A DNA stretch of 64,000 nt from Aliarcobacter trophiarum LMG 25534. GTDB lineage: Bacteria > Campylobacterota > Campylobacteria > Campylobacterales > Arcobacteraceae. Below are positions 27,578 to 37,885 of this stretch, in pieces. Numbering within the stretch: the stretch's first letter is position 1; the number at the start of each line of letters is the position of its first letter. Made by a program: the position numbers and the translations under genes. The stretch is from the NCBI RefSeq assembly GCF_003355515.1, contig NZ_CP031367.1:248001-312000 (forward strand). Direction: 5' to 3'. The notes under the pieces are model-generated. The model had not been told where the DNA came from. It ran no database searches and worked only from the letters and a program-made list of their open reading frames with translations.

Positions 27578-29266
27578 ATGAGAAGTGATGAAGTAAAAAA
27601 AGGTTACGATAGAGCCCCACATAGGTCTCTTTTAAGAGCAACAGGATTAAAAGATGAAGATTTTAATAAGCCATTTATTGGAGTTGCTAATTCATTTATA
27701 GAGATTATTCCAGGACATTTTTTTCTAGATAAAGTTTCAAAAATCATTAAAGATGAGATAAAAGCTATGGGTTGTGTGCCTTTTGAGTTTAATACTATTG
27801 GAGTTGATGATGGAATTGCTATGGGTCATGATGGAATGCTTTTTTCACTTCCTAGTCGTGAATTAATTGCAAACTCTATAGAAACTGTTATGAATGCACA
27901 TAAATTAGATGCCATGATTGCTATTCCAAACTGTGATAAAATTGTTCCTGGTATGATTATGGGTGCTTTAAGAGTAAATGTACCAACTGTTTTTGTAAGT
28001 GGTGGAGCTATGCAAAAAGGATATTCAAAAGATGGTACTCCAATAGATTTAGCAACTGCATTTGAAGCTGTTGGAAAGTTTGAAGCAGGGGAAATAACTG
28101 AAGAAGAGCTAAAAGATATTGAATGTAATGCATGTCCAAGTGGTGGCTCTTGTTCTGGAATGTTTACTGCAAACTCTATGAATACACTTATGGAAGCTAT
28201 GGGAATAGCACTTCCTGGAAATGGTACTATTTTAGCTTTGACAAAAGAGAGAGAAGAGCTGTATAGAAAAGCTGCAAGAAGAATTTGTGAAATTGCTCTT
28301 GATAAAGCAAATAGTGATAAGTTTAGATTAAAAAATATTTTAAATGAAAATGCAGTAAAAAATGCTTTTGCAGTTGATATGGCAATGGGAGGAAGCTCAA
28401 ATACTGTTTTACATATGTTAGCAATTGCAAAAGAGGCAGGAGTTAATTTTGAGTTAAAAGATATTAATGATATTTCAAAAAGAGTTTCTCATATTGCAAA
28501 AATATCTCCTAGCTTAACAACAGTTCACATGGAAGATATAAATAAAGCTGGTGGAGTAAGTGCAGTTATGCATGAGATGAGTAAAAGAGGAGATGATATT
28601 TTACTTGATAATCTTACAGTTACAGGGGAAACTCTAAAAGATAGAATAAAAGATTCAAAAATTCTTGATACAAATATTATTCATACTATTGATAATCCAT
28701 ATAGTGAGGTTGGTGGATTAGCTATTTTATATGGAAACTTAGCTGAGCAAGGGGCTGTTATAAAAACTGCTGGAATAACAGGAGCTAGGGCTATGAGTGG
28801 TAAAGCTGTATGTTTTGATGGTCAGGCTGAAGCTATAAAAGGAATTGTAGGTGGAAAAGTAAAAGCAGGAGATGTAGTTGTAATAAGATACGAAGGACCA
28901 AAAGGAGGTCCAGGAATGCAAGAGATGTTAGCACCAACAAGCCTTATTATGGGAATGGGGCTAGGAGATAGTGTTGCATTAATTACTGATGGAAGATTTA
29001 GTGGAGCAACAAGAGGTGCCTCTATTGGACATGTAAGTCCAGAAGCAGCTGAAGGTGGAATGATTGGGCTTTTAAAAGATGGAGATATAATAAATATTGA
29101 TGTTGATAAATATATTTTGAGTGTAAATTTAAGTGATGAAGAGATTGCAAAAAGAAAAGAGAGTTTTAAACCACTTAAAAAACCAATAAAATCTTCTTGG
29201 CTTGGGCAATATAGAGCATTGGTTACAAATGCAAGCAGTGGAGCTGTATTAAGAACAGATTTATAG
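27578..29266 (+). CDS. ilvD: Dihydroxy-acid dehydratase
   Basis: Iron-sulfur dehydratase of valine, leucine and isoleucine synthesis. [20 protein letters not shown] opens the protein; cluster cysteines are visible in IPNCDK and [19 protein letters not shown]; the carbamylated-lysine/Mg region and [12 protein letters not shown] are present. I start at ATG 27578 (562 residues, the family length) because AAGGAT precedes it and the -10 box lies inside the longer reading. Confidence 0.96.
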   Translation: MRSDEVKKGYDRAPHRSLLRATGLKDEDFNKPFIGVANSFIEIIPGHFFLDKVSKIIKDEIKAMGCVPFEFNTIGVDDGIAMGHDGMLFSLPSRELIANSIETVMNAHKLDAMIAIPNCDKIVPGMIMGALRVNVPTVFVSGGAMQKGYSKDGTPIDLATAFEAVGKFEAGEITEEELKDIECNACPSGGSCSGMFTANSMNTLMEAMGIALPGNGTILALTKEREELYRKAARRICEIALDKANSDKFRLKNILNENAVKNAFAVDMAMGGSSNTVLHMLAIAKEAGVNFELKDINDISKRVSHIAKISPSLTTVHMEDINKAGGVSAVMHEMSKRGDDILLDNLTVTGETLKDRIKDSKILDTNIIHTIDNPYSEVGGLAILYGNLAEQGAVIKTAGITGARAMSGKAVCFDGQAEAIKGIVGGKVKAGDVVVIRYEGPKGGPGMQEMLAPTSLIMGMGLGDSVALITDGRFSGATRGASIGHVSPEAAEGGMIGLLKDGDIINIDVDKYILSVNLSDEEIAKRKESFKPLKKPIKSSWLGQYRALVTNASSGAVLRTDL

Positions 29267-29292
29267 TTTTACAATATAAATTTTACTTTTTA

Positions 29293-29332
29293 TTAACCTA
29301 TCATTGTAGAATAGTTTACATTGATAGGTTAA
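29293..29332. repeat. Imperfect inverted repeat between ilvD and htrA
   Basis: TTAACCTATCA and TGATAGGTTAA match over 11 bases, extended inward by four more after one mismatch, with an eight-base loop. No clear T tail on either strand; it may be a weak ilvD terminator or an operator before htrA. Confidence 0.5.
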
Positions 29333-29370
29333 ATTTATAAATATAATTTTAATAAATAAGGAAGGCAAAA

Positions 29371-30795
29371 GTGAATAAAAAACTTTTCTTTGTATCTATA
29401 GCATTAGCTGGTGTGCTTTTTGCAAAAAATATTGAGTTTGAAGAGATGGATAAAAATCCTCAAAGAGTAAATCCAAATCAGCAAAATCAGATTTTATCTT
29501 TTGGAAATAGCATAAAATCTTCTGTTAGTTCTATCGTAAATATATCTGCAAAAAGAAGTGTAAACCCAAATATGGACACTCTTCCTTTACAGATGTTTGA
29601 TGACCCATTTTTCAAGAAATTTTTTGGAGAAGAGTTCTCAAATCAGTTTAAACAAAATAGAGTTCAAAGGTCTTTAGGCTCAGGAGTTATTGTTACAAAA
29701 GATGGTTATATAGTTACAAATAACCATGTAGTTGAGAATGCTGAAGAGATAAATGTAACTATTGGAGATGACCCAGCTGAATATAGTGCTAAGCTAATAG
29801 GAAAAGATAAGGATAGTGATATTGCTGTTGTAAAAATTGATATAAATAAGCCTTTAACTCCCATTAAATTAGGAGATTCTAGCTCTTTAATGGTTGGTGA
29901 TGTAACATTTGCTATTGGTAATCCTTTTGGAGTTGGAAATACTGTAACTATGGGTATAATATCAGCTTTAAATAAAAATAGAGTTGGAATAAATAGATAC
30001 GAAAATTATATTCAAACAGATGCTTCTATAAATCCTGGAAATAGTGGTGGAGCTTTGGTTGATAGCCGAGGAGCACTAATAGGAATAAATACTGCAATAT
30101 TGTCAAAAAGTGGTGGAAATGATGGTATTGGTTTTGCAATTCCTGTTGAGATGGTAAAAGATGTAGTAAGTAAACTTGTAAGTGATGGAAAAGTTGTAAG
30201 AGGTTATTTAGGTGTTGTAATTGTTGATTTAGATAAAGATAGCCAACAAGTTTATAAGAGAAAAGAGGGGGCTATAATCTTAGATATTTCAAATGATACA
30301 CCAGCTTCAAAGTATGGATTAAAACGAGGTGATTTGGTTTATTCAATAAATGGTAAAGAGGTAAAAGATAGAAATAGTTTGCAAAATGCAATAGCATCTT
30401 TTATGCCAAACGAAAAGATTAAATTAGAGATAGAAAGAGATAAAAAAGATATTGTTTTGGATATAGTTTTAGCAGATAGATCAAATATATCTGGTGCATT
30501 ACCTGATAATAATCAAATAATTTTAAGTGGATTAAAAGTTAGTACTATTACTCCTGAAACTATTAAGAAATATAGATTACCTCTTGAGAGTATGGGAATA
30601 TTAATCACAGATGTTGAACCAAAATCTAAGGCTGAAAAAATAGGTTTTCAAGCTGGAGATATAATTATTCAAATAGAAGATGTTGAGATTAAAAATTATT
30701 CTAATATAGAAACAGCTTTAAAGAGATATAATAAAGAGCATAAAAGAGTTTATATAAATCGATATGGACAAACTATTATGTTTGTAATTCAATAG
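29371..30795 (+). CDS. htrA: HtrA/DegP family periplasmic serine protease
   Basis: Envelope stress protease and chaperone. Signal peptide of about 18 residues (VLFA), catalytic triad H119 (TNNHVV), D150 (KDSDIAVVKID) and S225 (NPGNSGGAL), then two PDZ domains (about 280-370 and 385-470). Length 474 is typical. The start is GTG at 29371 after AAGGAAGG. It is followed at once by a response regulator and sensor kinase, the htrA-cprR-cprS arrangement I recall from C. jejuni, so the pair may control envelope homeostasis together with it. Confidence 0.95.
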   Translation: MNKKLFFVSIALAGVLFAKNIEFEEMDKNPQRVNPNQQNQILSFGNSIKSSVSSIVNISAKRSVNPNMDTLPLQMFDDPFFKKFFGEEFSNQFKQNRVQRSLGSGVIVTKDGYIVTNNHVVENAEEINVTIGDDPAEYSAKLIGKDKDSDIAVVKIDINKPLTPIKLGDSSSLMVGDVTFAIGNPFGVGNTVTMGIISALNKNRVGINRYENYIQTDASINPGNSGGALVDSRGALIGINTAILSKSGGNDGIGFAIPVEMVKDVVSKLVSDGKVVRGYLGVVIVDLDKDSQQVYKRKEGAIILDISNDTPASKYGLKRGDLVYSINGKEVKDRNSLQNAIASFMPNEKIKLEIERDKKDIVLDIVLADRSNISGALPDNNQIILSGLKVSTITPETIKKYRLPLESMGILITDVEPKSKAEKIGFQAGDIIIQIEDVEIKNYSNIETALKRYNKEHKRVYINRYGQTIMFVIQ

Positions 30796-30807
30796 AAAGG
30801 ATAAATT

Positions 30808-31485
30808 ATTATTAAAATACTTATGATAGAAGATGATTTGGAGTTAGCTCAAATTATTACAGATTATTTAAAATCTTTTGATATAGATGTTACAACGACG
30901 GATAGTCCATATAATGGGCTATCAATGTTAAACTTAAGTAAAGAGTATCAACTTTTAATTTTAGATTTAACCTTACCTGAAATAGATGGTTTAGAACTTA
31001 TTCCAAAAATAAGAGAAAAATCTCAAATTCCAATAATTATAAGTTCAGCAAGAGATGATATTTTGGATAAAGTTATGGGACTTGAAAGAGGAGCGGATGA
31101 TTATTTGCCAAAACCATATAATCCAAGAGAACTTCAAGCTAGAATTAAAACGATTTTGAAGAGAGTAGATAACAAAATAGAGGATAATAAAGCTCAACGA
31201 AATAGAGTTTTTGAGTTAAAAGAGAGTGATATGCAAATTCTTTTTAAAGGAGAGAGTTTGGTATTGACTTTAGCTGAATATGATATTTTAAAACTACTTA
31301 TTCAAAGAAACCATGGAGTTGTTTCAAGAGAGGATTTTATTTATAATAGCGATAATATAGAAGATGAGTCATCTTTAAAAAATATAGATGTAATAATCTC
31401 AAGAATTAGAACAAAACTTGCAAATATTGATAATTCTAAACAATATATAAAATCAGTAAGAGGTATTGGTTATCAGCTAATATGA
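30808..31485 (+). CDS. OmpR-family response regulator, CprR-like
   Basis: Receiver domain with acidic pocket D9-D10, phospho-acceptor D53 (LILDLTLPE) and K102 (LPKPYNP), then a winged-helix DNA-binding domain ending in SVRGIGYQLI. The first ATG, 30823, would delete the conserved first beta strand (IKILMIEDD). Reading upstream in frame gives ATT codons, and AAAGG at 30796-30800 is seven bases from ATT 30808. I therefore choose ATT as start (225 residues). Position after htrA matches CprR of C. jejuni. It couples to the kinase by an ATGA overlap. Confidence 0.85.
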   Translation: MIKILMIEDDLELAQIITDYLKSFDIDVTTTDSPYNGLSMLNLSKEYQLLILDLTLPEIDGLELIPKIREKSQIPIIISSARDDILDKVMGLERGADDYLPKPYNPRELQARIKTILKRVDNKIEDNKAQRNRVFELKESDMQILFKGESLVLTLAEYDILKLLIQRNHGVVSREDFIYNSDNIEDESSLKNIDVIISRIRTKLANIDNSKQYIKSVRGIGYQLI

Positions 31486-32711
31486 TAAGAAATATCTCCA
31501 TATCAACTTTTGTAAATATAATTTTTGCTTTAGCTTTTGTATCTATTTTTCTAACTTTTGCTATATTTATAAGATATGATAAAGAGAGGTATGATTTAAG
31601 TTTACAAAATAGATATGAGTTAATCGCTGAAAACTTTTTAATACTTTTTCAAGACCATCCAAATGCTCAAAGATTAAATGAACTTTACAAAAAATTTAAT
31701 GTAAAGCCAATAGAAGATAGAGATAGAAAGTTAGAGATTATAAACAACGCTCAAGAGTTAAAAATTACACAAAATTATCTTGGAACTTATAGAGTATATA
31801 GATTTGATGATATTTATTATATATATGTACAACGATATGGTTACAATATTATTTTAAGAGATACAAAACAACATAATTATAATGTTGCCTTTATAATTGC
31901 TGGGTTTGTTCTCTCTTTGATTGTATTTATATTTTTGTATGAAATATTAAATAGAAAATTAAGACCTTTGAGGCTTTTAAATAAACAAATTATTGAATTT
32001 TCAAATGGAAATAGAGATATAAAGTTAGAATATAAAAGCCATGATGAGGTAGGAACAATAGCTAAAAATTTTAATGAAGCTATAAATATTATCAATAATC
32101 AATCAAAATCAAAAGATTTGTTTATGAGAAATATGATGCATGAACTTAAAACTCCTATTACTAAAGCTATGTTTATTGCGGAAACACTTGATGATGATAA
32201 AACAAGAGAGAATCTTCAAAGAGCATTTAGAAGAATGGATGATATTATAAAAGAGTTGGCAACTGTAGAGAAACTCACTTCACAAAATACTATGATTTAT
32301 AAAGAGAAGATAAATTTCTTAGCAATTTTTCAAAAAACAATGGAATTGATGCTAATAAATTCAGAAAATATTGAGCAAAAAATAGAAGATTTTTGGTTTG
32401 AAGTTGATATTTATATGATGTCAATAGCTCTTAAAAATCTACTTGATAATGCAATTAAATTTTCAACAAATAAAAAAGCAATTATAGAAGCCAATAAAAA
32501 TATTATAAAAGTAATATCATATGGAGAGCCTTTGAAGAATGAACTCTCTTTTTATACAGATGCCTTTTATCAGGAAGATAAAAGAAGTAGTGGTTTTGGA
32601 TTGGGGCTTTATATTGTAAAAACTATTGTAAATTTACATAAATTTAAGCTAGAGTATGAGCATATTGATGGTAAAAATTGTTTTATCATAAAGCTATTAA
32701 ATTATAATTAA
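31482..32711 (+). CDS. Sensor histidine kinase, CprS-like
   Basis: Inner-membrane kinase of 409 residues. Helices at about 8-29 and 134-156 flank a periplasmic sensor of roughly 100 residues; a HAMP-like linker follows. The phospho-acceptor is H220 in MMHELKTPITKAM, the N box reads LKNLLDNAIKFS and the G box GFGLGLYIVK. It starts at ATG overlapping the regulator stop. Family resembles the ArsS/CprS kinases of Campylobacterota. The signal is unknown. Confidence 0.88.
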   Translation: MIRNISISTFVNIIFALAFVSIFLTFAIFIRYDKERYDLSLQNRYELIAENFLILFQDHPNAQRLNELYKKFNVKPIEDRDRKLEIINNAQELKITQNYLGTYRVYRFDDIYYIYVQRYGYNIILRDTKQHNYNVAFIIAGFVLSLIVFIFLYEILNRKLRPLRLLNKQIIEFSNGNRDIKLEYKSHDEVGTIAKNFNEAINIINNQSKSKDLFMRNMMHELKTPITKAMFIAETLDDDKTRENLQRAFRRMDDIIKELATVEKLTSQNTMIYKEKINFLAIFQKTMELMLINSENIEQKIEDFWFEVDIYMMSIALKNLLDNAIKFSTNKKAIIEANKNIIKVISYGEPLKNELSFYTDAFYQEDKRSSGFGLGLYIVKTIVNLHKFKLEYEHIDGKNCFIIKLLNYN

Positions 32712-32712
32712 T

Positions 32713-33141
32713 TTAAAGCTTATTTATTAGTACATTTTTCATGATTTCTAACCAATCTTTATTAAATCTTTTTTTAATAAACTTTTCTTTATGAGGAATA
32801 GTGCAGTTAGAGCAATCATGATGAATATAATCATCTCCTTCAAAAGTTGAGCCATTTTTTGACTTTATAGAGCAAAATGAGTATAGGGTTTTTTCATTTT
32901 GTTTTAAAATTCCATTATCATTAAATACAAAATATGGACAAGCACATAAGTAACAGTTTAAATTTTCCATTTCATGGCATTTTTTGTTTTCTTTGTAAAG
33001 TGGACAAAAATCTGGTTCATTTATTTTCATATTTTCATATCTGAAATATTCAATTATTTCACCTATTGATTTATTATTAAGCTTATTCATAATAGTTTTG
33101 TGCAATTTTGCTTGGGATTTAAACCACTCTTCATATGTCAT
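32713..33141 (-). CDS. Cysteine-rich small-domain protein (PF04071-like)
   Basis: 142 residues with eight cysteines at 46, 55, 63, 66, 68, 90, 110 and 113, plus several His. The order C-x8-CH ... CYLCACPYF ... C ... DCSNCTIPHK is the pattern of the Cysteine-rich small domain (PF04071), thought to bind metal. A helical N-terminus of about 40 residues precedes it. Function unknown. It converges on the sensor kinase with one base between stops, and stands alone. Confidence 0.75.
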   Translation of the reverse strand: MTYEEWFKSQAKLHKTIMNKLNNKSIGEIIEYFRYENMKINEPDFCPLYKENKKCHEMENLNCYLCACPYFVFNDNGILKQNEKTLYSFCSIKSKNGSTFEGDDYIHHDCSNCTIPHKEKFIKKRFNKDWLEIMKNVLINKL

Positions 33142-33220
33142 AAATACTCTTTTACATAAAATACTTTATTATATTAAAATCTATTTAAGAGTACAATTTT
33201 AGTTGTAAAAGGAGTTTGAA

Positions 33221-33784
33221 ATGTTTAGATTAATATCTATTTTACTAATTTCACTATTTTTTGTATCTTGTGCAACTACAAAATCAAATTTAATTCAAAA
33301 TGAGTTTACAAATATAGTTAAGAAGCAAAATACCTATGATAGATGTACAAATTTCTCATATATTAGTTTAGCTGATAATATAAAATATGGGAAAATATTT
33401 ACTGAGTATATAAGTCTTGATAGCTCATGTAAATGGAATGGCTTAGCAAGAGGCTATTTTGTATCTTTCTTTATGGATACAATTAAGGCAAAATCGTATA
33501 AAGTGATTGAGAAAAAAGAGTTTGATAATATAGAAGTATCTACTTATTTAGTAGATAATTTATATTATGTAAATATTATAAATAAATATACAGTTTTTGA
33601 AGATAAGCTAATGGTAGATTATAGTGGAGTTTACTCTACATCTTTGATAAAAAACTATGATATGTCTTATGAAAATATATATATAAATAGACCTAGGTTA
33701 GATATAGACTATTTTAGTAGTTTAGTTAGGTTCAATTTCTTTTATTCATATTTTTCAAAAGATAGTTCAGATTTTGGGAGGTAA
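33221..33784 (+). CDS. Putative lipoprotein of unknown function
   Basis: 187 residues, signal peptide with lipobox FFVSC (Cys17). The mature part is rich in Tyr, Asn and Asp, with cysteines at about 42 and 70 that could form a disulfide. No family recognised. ATG follows AAAGGAG. It precedes the SIMPL protein by two bases, so they are likely co-translated and may act together in the envelope. Confidence 0.75.
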   Translation: MFRLISILLISLFFVSCATTKSNLIQNEFTNIVKKQNTYDRCTNFSYISLADNIKYGKIFTEYISLDSSCKWNGLARGYFVSFFMDTIKAKSYKVIEKKEFDNIEVSTYLVDNLYYVNIINKYTVFEDKLMVDYSGVYSTSLIKNYDMSYENIYINRPRLDIDYFSSLVRFNFFYSYFSKDSSDFGR

Positions 33785-33786
33785 AA

Positions 33787-34497
33787 ATGCAAAGTAGAAG
33801 TTCATCATTTATTTTAGGAATATTCCTATTTTTTGGTTTAATAGGATTGGGGGTTTTTGTAGCAAATGGAATTGTAAAATTTAAGGAGCTTGATAGAACG
33901 GTTGTTGTTAAAGGTTTATCTGAAAAAGAAGTTTTAGCAAATGTTGTAATTATGCCAATAAAAATGACACAAACAAGTAATGATTTAGAGGCATTAATTC
34001 AAAAAATTGATCTAGATACCAACAAAGTTATAAAATTCTTGAGAGAAAATGGTATCAAAGATGAAGATATAACTTTAGGTGCAGTGTCAATAGTTGATAA
34101 GATGGCTAATGAGTTTTCAAATCAAGATTTTGCAATGAGATATTTAGCTTCAAAAGTTATAAATATTTATAGTATGGAAGTTGATAAAATTAGAGCTTTA
34201 AGTAGTAAACTATCAGAACTTTCTCAAAAAGGTGTTTTATTTAAAATAGATGATTACGATAGTAAAATAGAGTATATTTATACAAAATTAAATGAAATAA
34301 AACCAAGTATGATTGAAGAAGCTACTTCAAATGCAAGAGCTGTTGCACAAAAATTTGCACAAGATTCAAATAGTAAATTAGGAAAAATCAAAAAAGCTAG
34401 TCAAGGTCAGTTTGAGGTTGTAAGTCGTGATAAAAATAGTGATCACATAAAAAATATTAGGGTAGTATCCACTATTGAGTACTATTTAGCTGATTAA
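33787..34497 (+). CDS. SIMPL (DUF541) domain protein
   Basis: 236 residues with one N-terminal helix (about 8-28) that anchors a periplasmic SIMPL domain: VVVKGLSEKEVLANV, then FLRENGIKDEDITLGAVSI, and the closing ATSNARAVAQKFAQDSNSKLGKI typical of the family. SIMPL proteins are linked to outer-membrane and oxidative stress but lack a defined activity. ATG after GGGAGG. Confidence 0.85.
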   Translation: MQSRSSSFILGIFLFFGLIGLGVFVANGIVKFKELDRTVVVKGLSEKEVLANVVIMPIKMTQTSNDLEALIQKIDLDTNKVIKFLRENGIKDEDITLGAVSIVDKMANEFSNQDFAMRYLASKVINIYSMEVDKIRALSSKLSELSQKGVLFKIDDYDSKIEYIYTKLNEIKPSMIEEATSNARAVAQKFAQDSNSKLGKIKKASQGQFEVVSRDKNSDHIKNIRVVSTIEYYLAD

Positions 34498-34504
34498 AAC
34501 TTTT

Positions 34505-34526
34505 TAAGAGGATTAAAATCCTCTTA
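34505..34526. terminator. Hairpin between convergent SIMPL and membrane-protein genes
   Basis: TAAGAGGAT/ATCCTCTTA, nine pairs, four-base loop. It contains the stop of the minus-strand gene. The T tail is weak but the position between converging stops supports termination. Confidence 0.65.
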
Positions 34527-34983
34527 GAGCTATTCCTAGATAAATCTCTACTAATCCAAAAGCAATATTTATTGGAATAAGATATTTAGCTATTGGTTCA
34601 AGCTCTTTCTTTGCTAAAATATACTCACTATTTTTAAAGAATTTGGCAGCTTTGTATCTTTGTATAAAAATTTTTATAAAGATAAAAGTCATAATCAAAA
34701 GTATAATCTCTTTTAAAATAGCTATAAAATTTGCTTTTAAACCAAGTCCAATATGCATTAAAATAGCAGTTATATAGATAGCTAAAATACAAATAATCAC
34801 CATATAAAAAAACTTTTTTAAATTTTCTAATATTCTTTCTAGTCTTGTTTTAACATCATCTATTTTAAAAAAAGAGTAGTGAACTGAAAATCTAATTACA
34901 ATCATTCCTCCAATCCAGATAACTACAGAGAGTAGGTGAAAGAATAAAATTAATTTAGAGTGTTCCAAAAAAAATTCAGTCAT
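34513..34983 (-). CDS. Four-helix membrane protein, CopD/HemJ-like
   Basis: 156 residues with four hydrophobic helices. The first helix contains FFHLLSVVIWIGGM, a His-Trp-Gly pattern common to CopD-type and HemJ-type small membrane proteins that bind haem or copper; a second His lies in the ILMHIGLG segment. Function is not established. ATG with AAAAAGGAG upstream. The ribosome site is part of an 11-bp leader hairpin that competes with a second hairpin, so translation may be switched. Confidence 0.7.
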   Translation of the reverse strand: MTEFFLEHSKLILFFHLLSVVIWIGGMIVIRFSVHYSFFKIDDVKTRLERILENLKKFFYMVIICILAIYITAILMHIGLGLKANFIAILKEIILLIMTFIFIKIFIQRYKAAKFFKNSEYILAKKELEPIAKYLIPINIAFGLVEIYLGIALRGF

Positions 34984-34990
34984 AAAAACT

Positions 34991-35025
34991 CCTTTTTAAA
35001 TAGTTCCCATTTAAAAAGGAACTAT
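34991..35025 (-). promoter_or_regulatory. Mutually exclusive leader hairpins over the ribosome binding site
   Basis: On the transcript of the downstream membrane-protein gene, hairpin A pairs CCUUUUUAAAU with AUUUAAAAAGG (11 pairs, seven-base loop) and hides most of the Shine-Dalgarno. Hairpin B pairs AUAGUUCC with GGAACUAU (eight pairs) and uses the same bases, so only one can form. A -10 candidate (TATTAT or TATAAA, 35027-35035) lies directly upstream. Confidence 0.5.
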
Positions 35026-35132
35026 ATTTATAATATTGTATAAGCAAGATTAAGAATCTTCTAAAAGTAGCCTTGTGTTTTTTAGTATTCCTTGTAAGAA
35101 AAACTAAATGTCTTCAAGAATAAAGCCTAAAT

Positions 35133-37688
35133 TTATAAATTATCTTTTGCCCATAAAATAGCAGCTTCTTTTGCTTCTTCCATCTTTGTTGTATCTTTTC
35201 CTCCTGCAGTTGCAAAATCAGCTCTTCCCCCGCCATTTCCACCTAAGATAGTAGCAATTTGTTTTACCCAGTCACCAGCTTTTATAGGAGTGTTTTTACT
35301 TCCTGCTGTTATTAAAACTTTGTCATCTTTTGCTTGTAGAAGTAAGATGGCAACTTTTTCATTTGCATTTTTACTATCATCAACAATTTTCTTTAAATCA
35401 CCATTTTCAATAACACTAACTATTAGTTTAGTATCGTTAATTAACTCTTCATTTATTGGAGTTGAAGTTTTGCTTTGAGCATTTTGTAACTCATGTTTAA
35501 GCTCTTTTATCTCTTGTTTTAGTTTTTTAACACCTGAAATTATATCATTCGATTTAAACTCAGTTTGTAATAGAGCCAATTTATTTATCTGTTCTTTAGT
35601 ATATTTAAAAGCACTAGCACCAACAACTGCTTCAATTCTTCTTATTCCAGCACTAACCCCACTCTCTTTTATTATATAAAAACTTCCAATATCAGCACTA
35701 TTTTTTACATGTGTTCCACCACAAAACTCAACAGAAACATCTCCACCAAAACTAATAACTCTTACTATATCACCATATTTTTCACCAAACATAGCAATAG
35801 CACCTTTTTTCTTAGCCTCTTCAAGTGGAAGCTCTTCTACTACTCCAACTAATGCTCTATTTATCATAGAGTTTACTAAATCTTCAACTTCATTTATCTG
35901 ATCAGGTGTCATAGCTTTTGGGTATGTAAAGTCAAATCTTAGTTTTAAATCATCATTGTAAGATCCAGCTTGTGAAACACTATCTCCTAAAACCATCTTT
36001 AATGCACTTTGAAGTAAGTGTGTAGCACTATGATGTTTTGCAATCTCATATCTATTTACAACAACAGCTTTAACTATTTGATTCTTTGATATCCCTATAT
36101 CTTTTACATCTATTTTTGATAAATTTAGGTTATGGAATTTAGAAGTTTCTAAAACCATAATATTTGTACTATCAAATTCTATTGCTCCAATATCACCATT
36201 TTGCCCACCACTTGTTGCATAAAATGGAGTTTTATCTAAAAGTGCCCATCCTTTTTGATTTTTTAAAGCTTCTACTTCACTGAAGTTTTCATCTAAAAGT
36301 GCCACTATTTTTGAAGAGTAAGAGATATTTGTATATCCTACAAACTCATTTAAACCATATTTCTCTATTAGAGTTTTAAAATCTCCACCATTTGCACTAT
36401 CTCCACTACCTTTCCAAGCAGCTTTTGCCATAGCTTTTTGGTTTTTCATAAGCTCTTCAAATTTTACTAAATCTACTTCTAAGCCTCTATCTTTTAGCAT
36501 ATCTTGTGTTAAATCAAGAGGAAAACCATAAGTATCATATAGTTTGAATGCAACACTTCCACTAAAAATATCTTTAGTATTTGATAACTCTTCACTAAAT
36601 AAGCTCATTCCCAAATCAATAGTTTTGAAAAATCTCTCTTCTTCTAGAGTTAATTGCTCTTTTATATAGTTTGAATTCTCTTTTAATTCAACATAATGTC
36701 CACCCATAATATTTACAAGAGTATCAACAAGTTTTGCCATAAAAGGTTTTCTAAGTCCTATTAAATATCCATGTCTAATTGCTCGTCGTAAAATTCTTCT
36801 TAAAACATAAGGTCTTCCTTCATTTCCAAAAAGAATCCCTTGAGATAGCATAAATGAAGTTGCTCTTAAATGGTCTGCAATTACTCTATATGAACCAATA
36901 TTCTCTTTAGTTGCTTTTTTATTCGCAACTTCTTCTAAAGTTTCAATAATTGGCTTGAAGTTTGAAGAGTCAAAGTTATTAAGAACTCCCTCTTTTATTG
37001 CAATAACTCTTTCAAGACCCATTCCTGTATCAATAGATGGTTTAGGAAGAGCTAAAAGTTCTCCAGATTTTGTTCTTTCGTACTGCATAAATACTAAATT
37101 CCAAATTTCTAAAAATCTATCTCCATCTCCACCCATTTTGTCTTCAGGACCATTAAAGTGCTCCTCTCCTTGATCATAGAAAATTTCACTACAAGGACCA
37201 CAAGCTCCAGTATCTCCCATAGACCAAAAGTTGTCTTTATCTCCAAATTTCAAAATTCTATCTTTGCTTATATATTTACTCCAAATATTAAAAGCTTCAT
37301 CATCACTATTGTGTACTGTAACCCAAAGCTTTTCAATAGGAAGGCTCAAATTAACCGTTACAAACTCCCAAGCATAAGCAATAGCATCCTCTTTAAAATA
37401 ATCTCCAAAAGAGAAATTACCTAGCATTTCAAAAAGTGTGTGATGTCGTGCTGTATAACCAACATTTTCTAAATCATTATGCTTCCCTCCAGCTCTTATG
37501 CAAAGTTGGCAAGATGTTGCTCTTTTATTTTTTGGGGCAGGGATATTTCCTGTAAAAATATCTTTAAACTGAACCATTCCAGCATTTGTAAACATCAAAG
37601 TTGGGTCATCTGGTACTAAAGGCATTGAAGATATTACCTCATGACCTTTATTTTTAAAAAACTCTAAATACTCTTTTCTAATATCCAT
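35133..37688 (-). CDS. alaS: Alanyl-tRNA synthetase
   Basis: Class II synthetase charging tRNA-Ala and editing Ser/Gly mischarging. Catalytic domain opens with [11 protein letters not shown] and [13 protein letters not shown]; the editing site has HHSATHLL and FCGGTH; a coiled coil (about 700-740) and C-Ala domain with [15 protein letters not shown] close it. I begin at ATG 37688 (851 residues), the conserved N-terminus, with GGAA upstream; the ATG at 37703 has no ribosome site. Confidence 0.96.
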   Translation of the reverse strand: MDIRKEYLEFFKNKGHEVISSMPLVPDDPTLMFTNAGMVQFKDIFTGNIPAPKNKRATSCQLCIRAGGKHNDLENVGYTARHHTLFEMLGNFSFGDYFKEDAIAYAWEFVTVNLSLPIEKLWVTVHNSDDEAFNIWSKYISKDRILKFGDKDNFWSMGDTGACGPCSEIFYDQGEEHFNGPEDKMGGDGDRFLEIWNLVFMQYERTKSGELLALPKPSIDTGMGLERVIAIKEGVLNNFDSSNFKPIIETLEEVANKKATKENIGSYRVIADHLRATSFMLSQGILFGNEGRPYVLRRILRRAIRHGYLIGLRKPFMAKLVDTLVNIMGGHYVELKENSNYIKEQLTLEEERFFKTIDLGMSLFSEELSNTKDIFSGSVAFKLYDTYGFPLDLTQDMLKDRGLEVDLVKFEELMKNQKAMAKAAWKGSGDSANGGDFKTLIEKYGLNEFVGYTNISYSSKIVALLDENFSEVEALKNQKGWALLDKTPFYATSGGQNGDIGAIEFDSTNIMVLETSKFHNLNLSKIDVKDIGISKNQIVKAVVVNRYEIAKHHSATHLLQSALKMVLGDSVSQAGSYNDDLKLRFDFTYPKAMTPDQINEVEDLVNSMINRALVGVVEELPLEEAKKKGAIAMFGEKYGDIVRVISFGGDVSVEFCGGTHVKNSADIGSFYIIKESGVSAGIRRIEAVVGASAFKYTKEQINKLALLQTEFKSNDIISGVKKLKQEIKELKHELQNAQSKTSTPINEELINDTKLIVSVIENGDLKKIVDDSKNANEKVAILLLQAKDDKVLITAGSKNTPIKAGDWVKQIATILGGNGGGRADFATAGGKDTTKMEEAKEAAILWAKDNL

Positions 37689-37885
37689 TATACTGTTTTC
37701 CATCTATAAAAATTTTCTTGATTTTATCAAAAATATTATTTACTCTTGATTAGTAAGATTTAAAAAAATATTAATAATAAAACAAAATTTAAGGTTTTTA
37801 AAGGTAAAATCTTTGAACTTTAATTGTAAATATACAAGGGTAAGTTAATATATAGTTTAAAAAAAATTAATATTAAGGATAAAAA

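Noticed and set aside
28739-28921. Ser/Tyr-rich minus-strand frame in ilvD
   Set aside because: Low-complexity shadow inside a conserved enzyme gene.
35026-35132. Intrinsic terminator after alaS
   Set aside because: Only a six-bp AAGATT/AATCTT hairpin without T tail; too weak to list.
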